From: an uncultured Woeseiaceae bacterium
Lineage (GTDB): Bacteria > Pseudomonadota > Gammaproteobacteria > Woeseiales > Woeseiaceae
Length of the DNA stretch: 7,457 nt
Direction: 5' to 3'
Assembly (NCBI GenBank): GCA_947259435.1
Contig: CAMYMP010000701.1
Coordinates: 1-7,457 of the forward strand
Shown here: one piece after another, positions 1 through 4,997 of the stretch
Layout: every line of letters begins with the position of its first letter
Position numbering within the stretch: the stretch's first letter is position 1
Notes under the pieces: model-generated
Databases searched by the model: none
Told to the model about the DNA's origin: nothing
What the model saw: the letters and a program-made list of their open reading frames with translations, nothing else
Program-made: the position numbers and the translations under genes

Positions 1-2
1 TG

Positions 3-59
3 CTTTGCCTCGGCGCTATACTGGCGTTTATCGTGTACGAGTGGCGGCACGCAAGATGA
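3..59 (+). CDS. C-terminal end of an unidentified membrane protein (partial)
   Basis: Only the last 18 codons are in the window, ending in TGA at 57-59. The visible peptide is a hydrophobic stretch (LCLGAILAFIVYEW) followed by a short basic tail (RHAR), the look of a final transmembrane helix with a cytoplasmic end. The stop lies 10 nt before the ATG of the cytochrome b/ferredoxin fusion gene, so the two are probably in one operon, and this would be an upstream component of the same membrane system. Too little is visible to assign a family; the frame choice rests on the membrane-like composition and the stop placement. Confidence 0.45.
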   Translation, partial: LCLGAILAFIVYEWRHAR

Positions 60-69
60 CCGTATTTTC

Positions 70-1617
70 ATGGCGTTTCTGAAACGCACTCTCCGAATTC
101 TGTTTGCGCGCGCCGAAGCAGTTTTTGACTGGACTTTCGGGCAGCGCGCCAATCCCCTCGCCCATTTGGGGTCACTCGGCTGGTTTTTTTTCTGGATTGT
201 TGCGGCCAGCGGCATCTATCTTTACCTGTTCTTCGACACCGGGATAACCGACGCGTATGCATCCGTCGAGTACATAACAAACGATCAGTGGTACGCGGCG
301 GGAGTCATGCGCAGCCTGCACCGCTATGCGTCGGACGCGCTCGTCATCGTGGTTTTTTTGCACATATTGCGCGAGTTCTCGCTCGATCGCCTGCGTGGCA
401 AACGCTTCTTCGCCTGGCTGACGGGCGTCCCGCTGCTCTGGTTTATCTACATCTGTGGCATCACAGGATATTGGCTCGTGTGGGACAAGCTGGCGCAATA
501 CGTCGCGGTCGCGACCTCCGAGTGGCTCGATACGTTGCCGTTCTTCGGCGAACCGATTGCGAACAACTTCCTGAATAGCTCGACGCTCGGCGGCCGCTTT
601 TTCACACTGATGGTCTTCATGCACATCTTCGCGCCGCTGTTCATGCTGTTCCTGATGTGGTTACACATCCAGCGGCACGCCCGGGCTCGGGTCAATCCGC
701 CCAGACCATTAGCCATCGGCACGGCCATTACGCTGCTCGTGCTGTCGCTCGTCTACCCGGCCGTCAGTCAGGGGCCAGCGAATCTCGATGTTGTGCCAGC
801 GACCGTCAATCTCGACTGGTACTACCTCGCGGCTTATCCGCTTCTCGATGTAATACCTGGCGGACGCTTGTGGCTGATCCTGGTCGCAGGTTCGATCCTC
901 TTGTCGTTGATGCCGTGGATTCCGCCGGCGAAACCACGACCGGTTGCCGTGGTCAGTCTCGACAACTGCAACGGCTGTGGACGTTGTTTCGACGATTGTC
1001 CATTCAGCGCGATCACGATGGGCCCTCGCAGCGATGGCCTTGCGTACGCCACCGAGGCTATTGTCGACATCGACAACTGTGTGAGTTGTGGAATCTGCGC
1101 AGGCGCCTGCCCCACGGCGACGCCGTTTCGCCGAGCGACCGCGATCGTGCCGGGCATCGAGTTGCCCGACCATTCTATTGCCGATCTGCGTGAGCGGACG
1201 CTGCAAACGTCTGCGAGTTTCGACGACGTGCCGAGAGTCCTGATCTATGCATGCGACCACGCCGGCGTAGAGAGGGAAAGCTTCAAGAACACTCGGCTCA
1301 TCAAGATGCCGTGCATCGCGATGCTGCCGCCGGCATTTGTGGATTTCGTCCTCTCCCGTGGCCTGGCGGACGGAGTAATGCTCGCGGGCTGCGCCGAGGG
1401 AGACTGCTACTACCGACTCGGCGACGACTGGACCCGCGAACGCGTTGCGCGCACGCGGGACCCGTACCTGCGCAAACGGGTGGACCGCGACCGTCTGAGC
1501 CTCAGTTGGCTGCCCCCGGGCAGCAAGCGCCGGCGCGCACGTGCGCTCGCAGAATTCGCGGCTTCGCTCGAAAAATTACCGGCGAGAACCACGAGCCGGA
1601 GAGCGGACCGTGCGTAA
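70..1617 (+). CDS. Cytochrome b - 2x[4Fe-4S] ferredoxin - MvhD-like iron-sulfur fusion protein
   Basis: A 515-residue predicted membrane electron-transfer protein. Residues 37-200 form a cytochrome b N-terminal-type domain of four helices, with two heme-ligand pairs, His84/His98 and His185/His199, each 14 residues apart as in bc-type cytochrome b. The family GYxLxW signature appears as GYWLVW at 133-138. Two more helices (about 216-232 and 266-283) flank an LDWYYL segment (248-253) where the PEWY motif of the Qo site would lie. Residues 295-350 are a ferredoxin with Cys300/303/306/310 and Cys337/340/343/347, each CxxCxxCxxxCP. Residues 388-460 resemble the MvhD/FlpD hydrogenase-Hdr linker domain (LIYACDHAG, KMPC, LAGCAEGDCYYRLG). 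An even number of helices puts all Fe-S domains in the cytoplasm. Inference: it passes electrons between quinol or heme b and a cytoplasmic partner; donor and acceptor are unknown. The ATG has no strong ribosome-binding site, but no other start exists upstream in this frame. The next gene overlaps its 3' end by 8 nt. Confidence 0.9.
   Translation: MAFLKRTLRILFARAEAVFDWTFGQRANPLAHLGSLGWFFFWIVAASGIYLYLFFDTGITDAYASVEYITNDQWYAAGVMRSLHRYASDALVIVVFLHILREFSLDRLRGKRFFAWLTGVPLLWFIYICGITGYWLVWDKLAQYVAVATSEWLDTLPFFGEPIANNFLNSSTLGGRFFTLMVFMHIFAPLFMLFLMWLHIQRHARARVNPPRPLAIGTAITLLVLSLVYPAVSQGPANLDVVPATVNLDWYYLAAYPLLDVIPGGRLWLILVAGSILLSLMPWIPPAKPRPVAVVSLDNCNGCGRCFDDCPFSAITMGPRSDGLAYATEAIVDIDNCVSCGICAGACPTATPFRRATAIVPGIELPDHSIADLRERTLQTSASFDDVPRVLIYACDHAGVERESFKNTRLIKMPCIAMLPPAFVDFVLSRGLADGVMLAGCAEGDCYYRLGDDWTRERVARTRDPYLRKRVDRDRLSLSWLPPGSKRRRARALAEFAASLEKLPARTTSRRADRA
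1598..1603 (+). promoter_or_regulatory. Ribosome-binding site fixing a GTG start
   Basis: GGAGAG lies 6 nt before the GTG at 1610, inside the 3' end of the preceding gene. It decides the start of the small membrane-anchored protein: the frame is open further upstream (an ATG at 1541), but that start would overlap the fusion gene by 77 nt and replace the membrane-anchor N-terminus with a polar stretch. Confidence 0.65.
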
Positions 1618-2113
1618 GGCAGTGCGCTACGTTTTACAGGCAATCGCTTATGCGGCTTTCGCGTTCGTGGTCGGCTACCTGTCGTTCTGGCCGCGCTACG
1701 ATTACGCGTCGCCGGAGTCGGCCACCGTCAAGCTCTCCCTGAGTCACGCAACCGAGCGTGTCAAGCCCTGCGTGCAGCTCACCCCTCAGCAAATAGCCGA
1801 ACTGGCGCCGAATATGCGACGCTCTCAGTCCTGTGAACGCAAGCGCGTTCCACTGTTGATCGAGCTTGAGTTTGATGGCGACGTCATGATTCAGCTGCAG
1901 GCCGAACCTTCGGGACTCTGGGGAGACGGGCCTGCATCGGTCTACGAACGTTTCGACATGGTTCCCGGCACACATAGGATCAGCGTGCGGATGCGCGATT
2001 CAGCGCAAGCTGATACATGGGACTATACTCATACAGAGGATGTCGTGCTCGAAGCTGGACGTTATCTGACAATTACATTTAAGGCCGAGAACGGAGGCTT
2101 CAGAATTCGGTGA
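1610..2113 (+). CDS. Hypothetical membrane-anchored protein with two cysteines
   Basis: A 167-residue protein I do not recognise. The chosen start is GTG at 1610, with GGAGAG 6 nt upstream; it overlaps the end of the cytochrome b/ferredoxin gene by 8 nt, which suggests translational coupling. A basic N-terminus (VRKAVRY) is followed by one hydrophobic segment at about 7-27, read as a signal anchor. The rest (30-167) is soluble, contains Cys54 and Cys75, and looks beta-rich towards the end (MVPGTHRISVRM, VVLEAGRYLTITF), vaguely like an immunoglobulin-like or PEGA fold. By the positive-inside rule the soluble part should face the periplasm. Its position between a membrane redox protein and a hemerythrin suggests an accessory subunit or assembly factor of that system; this is inference only. 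Its last codons overlap the hemerythrin start by 4 nt. Confidence 0.8.
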   Translation: MRKAVRYVLQAIAYAAFAFVVGYLSFWPRYDYASPESATVKLSLSHATERVKPCVQLTPQQIAELAPNMRRSQSCERKRVPLLIELEFDGDVMIQLQAEPSGLWGDGPASVYERFDMVPGTHRISVRMRDSAQADTWDYTHTEDVVLEAGRYLTITFKAENGGFRIR

Positions 2114-2505
2114 GCCTGTTGCAATGGAAAGACGAATTCAAAGTCGGAATCACCGAGGTCGATCACGAACATCGTGAACTGATCGGACTGATCAACGAAC
2201 TGCATGAAGCCATACAGCAAAGCGTCGATCCTGATCAGATCCTCGATTCGCTGGGTGAAATATATGCGCAGATCTCGGCGCATTTCGCGCTTGAGGAGAA
2301 GATGATGCGCAAGACGCGGTATCCGGCCTATGCGGAACACAAGGAAGATCACGAAATACTGCTAGATGACCTTCGTGACATCATGGACGATGTCGAGGAC
2401 GACGGCGTTCTCAACGAAGCCCAGCTGATTACTGACCTCAATCGCTGGTTCGGCGACCATTTTCAAACGCACGACGCGAAATTGCACCGGTCCGGGCACG
2501 GCTAG
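2110..2505 (+). CDS. Bacteriohemerythrin (non-heme di-iron O2/NO-binding protein)
   Basis: A 131-residue four-helix hemerythrin domain, the usual length of stand-alone bacteriohemerythrins. All seven expected iron ligands are present: His21 (in DHEH), His58 and Glu62 (HFALE), His77 and His81 (HKEDH), His117 and Asp122 (HFQTHD). The N-terminus (SLLQWKDEFKVGI) matches the family start, supporting the GTG at 2110, although the nearest Shine-Dalgarno-like GGAGG at 2093-2097 is 12 nt away, longer than ideal. The GTG overlaps the previous TGA as GTGA, so translation is probably coupled. Such proteins bind O2 reversibly and some bind NO. Here it is presumably cytoplasmic and may buffer or sense O2/NO for the adjoining membrane redox protein, or protect its iron-sulfur clusters (inference). 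Confidence 0.93.
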   Translation: MSLLQWKDEFKVGITEVDHEHRELIGLINELHEAIQQSVDPDQILDSLGEIYAQISAHFALEEKMMRKTRYPAYAEHKEDHEILLDDLRDIMDDVEDDGVLNEAQLITDLNRWFGDHFQTHDAKLHRSGHG

Positions 2506-2513
2506 TCTAGCCG
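2499..2513. repeat. Perfect 15-nt palindrome at the end of the hemerythrin gene
   Basis: CGGCTAG-T-CTAGCCG overlaps the hemerythrin stop codon. It could form a short hairpin near the end of the operon mRNA, but no T-tract follows on the plus strand, so it is not a convincing intrinsic terminator. The rest of the gap to 2619 shows no promoter or terminator that I can support. Confidence 0.4.
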
Positions 2514-2619
2514 CCGCAGATCCTCAAACTGCTGGTCGAACACCTGGGCGTCGGGCAACGGCAGGCCTTCAATCGTGATTCATCGACGCGTGCCGCTACC
2601 CAACGCAGGACAAAGCGAC

Positions 2620-2853
2620 TTATTTGCTGCGTAATTCCTGCAATGCTTCATTCATTTTGAAAAAAACGATAAACAGCTCACACCAGATGCGAGCAAATAC
2701 AAGCGCCGCGATCGTACCCACAAAACCCATGATCCCGCCGCCGTTGAACGTATAGACAAGACCACCAACGGCCAGGCCGAGCAGCAACACCCAATAGACA
2801 ACGGTAATGATTTTCGGAGTGATCATGTTGTTCAGAAATAAGATATCGTTCAT
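2620..2853 (-). CDS. DUF4282 small membrane protein
   Basis: A 77-residue protein with the DUF4282 layout: a short N-terminus (MNDILFLNNMITPKII), a first membrane helix at about 16-37 (VVYWVLLLGLAVGGLVYTF), a glycine-rich turn, then a second hydrophobic segment at about 42-66 containing the family-typical ARIWCELFIVFFKMNE. The C-terminus (ALQELRSK) is short and charged. The function of the family is unknown; it is expected in the inner membrane. The ATG is preceded by AAAGGAG (2860-2866) with a 6-nt spacer, an excellent ribosome-binding site, so the start is secure. The 5' leader contains an (ACA)n/A-rich stretch. It is monocistronic, converges with the hemerythrin operon, and may also receive read-through from the tRNA/ribosomal operon upstream. 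Confidence 0.88.
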   Translation of the reverse strand: MNDILFLNNMITPKIITVVYWVLLLGLAVGGLVYTFNGGGIMGFVGTIAALVFARIWCELFIVFFKMNEALQELRSK

Positions 2854-2859
2854 TGCGAT

Positions 2860-2883
2860 CTCCTTTAATTATTGTTGTTGTTT
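2860..2883 (-). promoter_or_regulatory. Strong ribosome-binding site with CAA-rich leader
   Basis: Read on the minus strand, an A/C-rich leader with repeated ACA triplets runs into AAAGGAG 6 nt before the DUF4282 start. Unstructured CA-rich leaders are known to favour ribosome loading. A TTGACG hexamer lies upstream at 2910-2915 (minus strand), but no convincing -10 follows at the right distance, so I do not call a promoter. Confidence 0.45.
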
Positions 2884-2944
2884 TCACGTCCACACTCGCT
2901 GTGCTCATGCGTCAAAGTACAGACATCGCACTGCTATTTCCACG

Positions 2945-2972
2945 TGAGTCGTGGGCTGCAGGGCGCGACTCA
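2945..2972. repeat. 7-bp inverted repeat in the noncoding stretch below the tRNA
   Basis: TGAGTCG at 2945-2951 and CGACTCA at 2966-2972 are perfect inverse complements separated by 14 nt. The element lies between the tRNA and the DUF4282 gene. It has no T-tract on either side and could be an operator, a weak hairpin or chance; no function is assigned. Confidence 0.25.
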
Positions 2973-3037
2973 ATGGGGGAGCGGGGTTGATTTGCGGCGA
3001 CGCTGCTCGATAGGTGCAACAGGGCATTCATCCGAAC

Positions 3038-3076
3038 GCCCGCTGTATACCAGAGCGGGCCCCACAAGGGACCCGC
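3038..3076 (-). other. Overlapping alternative GC-rich hairpins downstream of tRNA-Gln
   Basis: Read on the minus strand just after the tRNA, GCGGGTCCC-TTGT-GGGGCCCGC (3076-3055) can form a 9-bp stem with a 4-nt loop and one G-U pair. The next segment can instead form GCCCGCT/AGCGGGC (3060-3054 with 3044-3038; 7 bp, 9-nt loop). The two stems share bases 3055-3060, so they exclude each other. The G-U pair would be an A-C mismatch in plus-strand RNA, favouring minus-strand transcription. No clear U-tract follows, so this may be a 3' processing or protection structure, or a weak terminator of the rplM-rpsI-tRNA transcript. Confidence 0.45.
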
Positions 3077-3083
3077 CTCGGTT

Positions 3084-3157
3084 TGGCTGGGGGACCAGGA
3101 TTCGAACCTGGGTTGGCGGAGTCAGAGTCCGCAGTCCTACCGCTAGACGATCCCCCA
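3084..3157 (-). tRNA. tRNA-Gln (anticodon CUG)
   Basis: A complete 74-nt cloverleaf with the CCA end encoded. The acceptor stem TGGGGGA pairs with TCCCCCA, followed by G and CCA. The D arm contains TAGCGGTAG. The anticodon stem GCGGA/TCCGC carries the loop CTCTGAC, anticodon CTG at 3123-3125, reading CAG. The T arm is CCAGG-TTCGAAT-CCTGG. The sequence closely follows the known bacterial tRNA-Gln(CUG) consensus. Its 5' end is 25 nt after the rpsI stop codon on the same strand with no terminator or promoter between, so it is probably released by processing from the ribosomal-protein transcript. Confidence 0.97.
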
Positions 3158-3182
3158 AGACGGGCGGAATCGCAGCTCGAGC

Positions 3183-3575
3183 TTAGCGCTTCGAGTACTG
3201 CGTTGCGCGGCGAGCCTTGCGAAGACCAACCTTCTTGCGCTCAACCTCGCGAGCATCGCGTGTCACGAATCCGGCCTTGCGCAGCGTGGGGCGCAGTGAC
3301 TCATCGTACTGCATCAGCGCGCGTGTCAATCCGTGGCGAATCGCGCCGGCCTGGCCGGTCGTGCCGCCGCCCTTGACCGTGACATTAACGTCGAAGGTAT
3401 CGGTCATCTGCATGAGTACCAGCGGCTGCCTGACGATCATCTGCGCCGTCTTGCGGCCAAAGAACACGTCGAGTGGCCGGTTGTTAACCGTAATCCCACC
3501 GCTGCCGGGCCTAAGATAAACACGGGCTGTCGAAGTTTTGCGACGGCCGGTTCCGTAATACTGTGTGTCACTCAT
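3183..3575 (-). CDS. rpsI: 30S ribosomal protein S9
   Basis: 130 residues, the normal bacterial length. Family hallmarks are the N-terminal [14 protein letters not shown], the central [19 protein letters not shown] (68-86), then [33 protein letters not shown]. The basic tail ending in SKR is the segment that in known ribosomes reaches the decoding-site P-tRNA. The start ATG shares its A with the last base of the rplM TAA stop (1-nt overlap), so S9 is translationally coupled to L13. The gene is second in the rplM-rpsI operon and is followed by tRNA-Gln. Confidence 0.98.
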   Translation of the reverse strand: MSDTQYYGTGRRKTSTARVYLRPGSGGITVNNRPLDVFFGRKTAQMIVRQPLVLMQMTDTFDVNVTVKGGGTTGQAGAIRHGLTRALMQYDESLRPTLRKAGFVTRDAREVERKKVGLRKARRATQYSKR

Positions 3576-4009
3576 TATGCATTCACTTCAAGTGGGATCG
3601 GCTGCTGTGCAGCATGATCGTGTTCGGGGCCCTTGAATACTCTCAGCTTGGAGAACATCTGGCGGCCCAGGGGTCCGCGCGGCAGCATGCCTTTGACGGC
3701 ACTTTGTAACGCCCGCTCCGGCGCCTCGTCGAGCAGCTTCTCGAGCGATATCGATTTGAGGTTGCCGATATAGCCCGTGTGACGGTGATATATCTTGTCT
3801 TTGAGCTTGTTGCCGGTCACGCGGATTTTTTCGGCGTTGACAACAACGATGTAGTCACCCGTATCGACATGCGGCGTGTACTCGGGTTTGTGCTTGCCGC
3901 GCAGGCGGTGTGCGATCTCGGTCGACAGGCGACCCAGGGTCTTGCCCGTAGCGTCGACCACGAACCAGTCGCGGCGAACCTCTGCCGGTTTTGCAGAATA
4001 CGTCTTCAT
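3575..4009 (-). CDS. rplM: 50S ribosomal protein L13
   Basis: 144 residues, close to the usual 142. It contains the L13 signatures [44 protein letters not shown] and YHRHTGY, followed by [29 protein letters not shown] and AAQQP. It is an early assembly protein of the large subunit. The ATG at 4009 lies after GGAAACAAGACA, a modest Shine-Dalgarno. In E. coli the rplM-rpsI operon is repressed by L13 through its leader mRNA; a leader of about 60 nt is predicted here, but I cannot identify the binding fold. The gene is first in an operon with rpsI and, probably, tRNA-Gln. Confidence 0.98.
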   Translation of the reverse strand: MKTYSAKPAEVRRDWFVVDATGKTLGRLSTEIAHRLRGKHKPEYTPHVDTGDYIVVVNAEKIRVTGNKLKDKIYHRHTGYIGNLKSISLEKLLDEAPERALQSAVKGMLPRGPLGRQMFSKLRVFKGPEHDHAAQQPIPLEVNA

Positions 4010-4077
4010 TGTCTTGTTTCCGTCGGGAATTCAGTTGCTTCGGCCCTGCGAGCTGGCGGAGGGCGGAAAGGCGCGAA

Positions 4078-4106
4078 ATTCTACTTGACCGCCCCGCCCA
4101 ATGCAA
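4078..4106 (-). promoter_or_regulatory. Probable sigma-70 promoter of rplM-rpsI
   Basis: On the minus strand, TTGCAT (4106-4101) and TAGAAT (4083-4078) are separated by 17 nt. The -10 matches the consensus at five of six positions; the -35 is weak (TTG only). Transcription would start near 4071, giving a leader of about 60 nt before the rplM ATG. The element lies just downstream of the terminator of the neighbouring gene, as expected for an independent promoter. Confidence 0.5.
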
Positions 4107-4127
4107 ACCATCGGGGCATCTTCGGGC

Positions 4128-4158
4128 AAAAAAAGGCGCCCGGGAGTGGGCGCCTTTT
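4128..4158 (-). terminator. Intrinsic terminator of the DUF481 gene
   Basis: AAAAGGCGCCC (4131-4141) pairs perfectly with GGGCGCCTTTT (4148-4158) around a 6-nt loop. On the minus strand the hairpin is followed by a run of seven T (4134-4128, overlapping the stem base), a textbook Rho-independent terminator 40 nt after the stop codon of the DUF481 gene. It insulates that gene from the rplM promoter. Confidence 0.9.
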
Positions 4159-4198
4159 CAGCAATTAATTCAATTACTTAGGAATACGTTGGCACCGC

Positions 4199-4921
4199 TT
4201 AGAAGGTGTATTCGAGCGACAGGGCCGTGAAGGTATCGGTCTTCTCGGTCAATGGCGGGACATCCGAGTTGTTTTTGACTGTGTACGAGGCCACGAGTGC
4301 GAGGTTCCCGACCAGCGTGGCTGAAAGCTGGGTCACCGACTCCAGGTACGTGTTCTCCTGGCCGCTCTCGACCACGATGTCCTGCTGGAATGCCGCCGTC
4401 TCACTCAACTGCCAGGTGTAGTTCAGAGCGCCCCGCGCAATCGTCTCGCTCTCTTCGGTGCCGTCGGCAAGATCTGACTGCCGCGCACCGCCGCCTACTT
4501 CGGCGTTGAGCTTGTGCTTATCCGTGTCGATGAGCCGACGCCCGTAACCGGCTGTCTGCGAGAATTGGGTGTCGTAGCCGCTGAAGCGGTCTTTACGCCA
4601 GCTCAATTGCCCGAAAAGATAGTTATGCTCGGAAAAATTGCGCTCACTCTTCCACAACGCTTCGTAGTTCTCAGCCGTAGTCTCGTCATCCTGCGCCGCG
4701 AAGATAGCAATCGCTCCGAACTGGTGTTTCCAGTCCCCGCTCGTGTAGCTGATCCTGAAGGCCGACTTGAGATTCGAGTTGTCGGTATTGCCGGAACTCG
4801 CCAGGTAGCCCAGCGTTGCCTTGCCGGCCCACGGGCTCTTGTCCGCTTCCTCTTCCTCGGCTGCAGACAAAGGTGTTGCAAGCACCAGCAGGCCGACGAC
4901 GTACATGTTGCGCAAATTCAT
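4199..4921 (-). CDS. DUF481 (YdiY-like) outer-membrane beta-barrel protein
   Basis: A 240-residue predicted outer-membrane protein of the DUF481 / salt-induced YdiY family. A signal peptide at 1-20 (MNLRNMYVVGLLVLATPLSA) should be cleaved near Ala20-Ala21, leaving an acidic EEEE start. Family hallmarks follow at once: GKATLGYLASSGNTDNSNLK. The rest is alternating beta strands with regular aromatic girdles (FGQLSWRKDRF, AGYGRRLI, ALNYTW), and the chain ends in EYTF, the terminal aromatic used as an outer-membrane assembly signal. The function is unknown; salt or alkaline stress responses are reported for relatives. The ATG at 4921 is preferred over that at 4927 because GGAG (4929-4932) is 7 nt from the former and only 1 nt from the latter. 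The frame stays open further upstream, but that part lies under coq7 on the other strand and is not protein-like. It is divergent from coq7. Confidence 0.9.
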   Translation of the reverse strand: MNLRNMYVVGLLVLATPLSAAEEEEADKSPWAGKATLGYLASSGNTDNSNLKSAFRISYTSGDWKHQFGAIAIFAAQDDETTAENYEALWKSERNFSEHNYLFGQLSWRKDRFSGYDTQFSQTAGYGRRLIDTDKHKLNAEVGGGARQSDLADGTEESETIARGALNYTWQLSETAAFQQDIVVESGQENTYLESVTQLSATLVGNLALVASYTVKNNSDVPPLTEKTDTFTALSLEYTF

Positions 4922-4928
4922 TCTCATA

Positions 4929-4932
4929 CTCC
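4929..4932 (-). promoter_or_regulatory. Ribosome-binding site deciding the DUF481 start
   Basis: GGAG on the minus strand is 7 nt from the ATG at 4921 but abuts the in-frame ATG at 4927, so it selects the former. Confidence 0.6.
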
Positions 4933-4951
4933 ATCTTTCGCGGGCCGCGGA

Positions 4952-4968
4952 GTATACCGTCGGTACAC
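4952..4968. promoter_or_regulatory. Operator-like palindrome between the DUF481 gene and coq7
   Basis: GTATACCG-T-CGGTACAC is a 17-nt inverted repeat whose 8-nt arms match at seven positions. It overlaps a candidate -10 for the DUF481 gene (TATACT on the minus strand, plus coordinates 4951-4956) and the -35 position of the coq7 promoter (4962-4967). A regulator bound here could act on both divergent genes. It does not resemble the CRP site TGTGA-N6-TCACA. Confidence 0.4.
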
Positions 4969-4990
4969 GGCAGATTGCTATTGCTATAAT
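4962..4990 (+). promoter_or_regulatory. coq7 promoter with extended -10
   Basis: A perfect TATAAT at 4985-4990 is preceded by TGC at 4982-4984, an extended -10. A weak GGTACA (4962-4967) sits 17 nt upstream as -35. The predicted transcription start is near 4997-4998, right at the coq7 ATG. Confidence 0.6.
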
Positions 4991-4997
4991 CCCGTTC

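Noticed and set aside
2872..3186. Plus-strand open frame across the tRNA and noncoding stretch
   Set aside because: It spans a certain tRNA gene on the opposite strand, and its translation is low-complexity Arg/Gly-rich.
3361..3380. A second promoter or regulatory signal inside rpsI
   Set aside because: Only GC-rich coding sequence conserved for protein reasons; no -10/-35 pair seen.
4821..4997. Upstream extension of the coq7 frame to an ATG at 4821
   Set aside because: It overlaps the DUF481 coding region and both promoters, and the added residues do not match Coq7 proteins, which begin near NLTPLDRLL.
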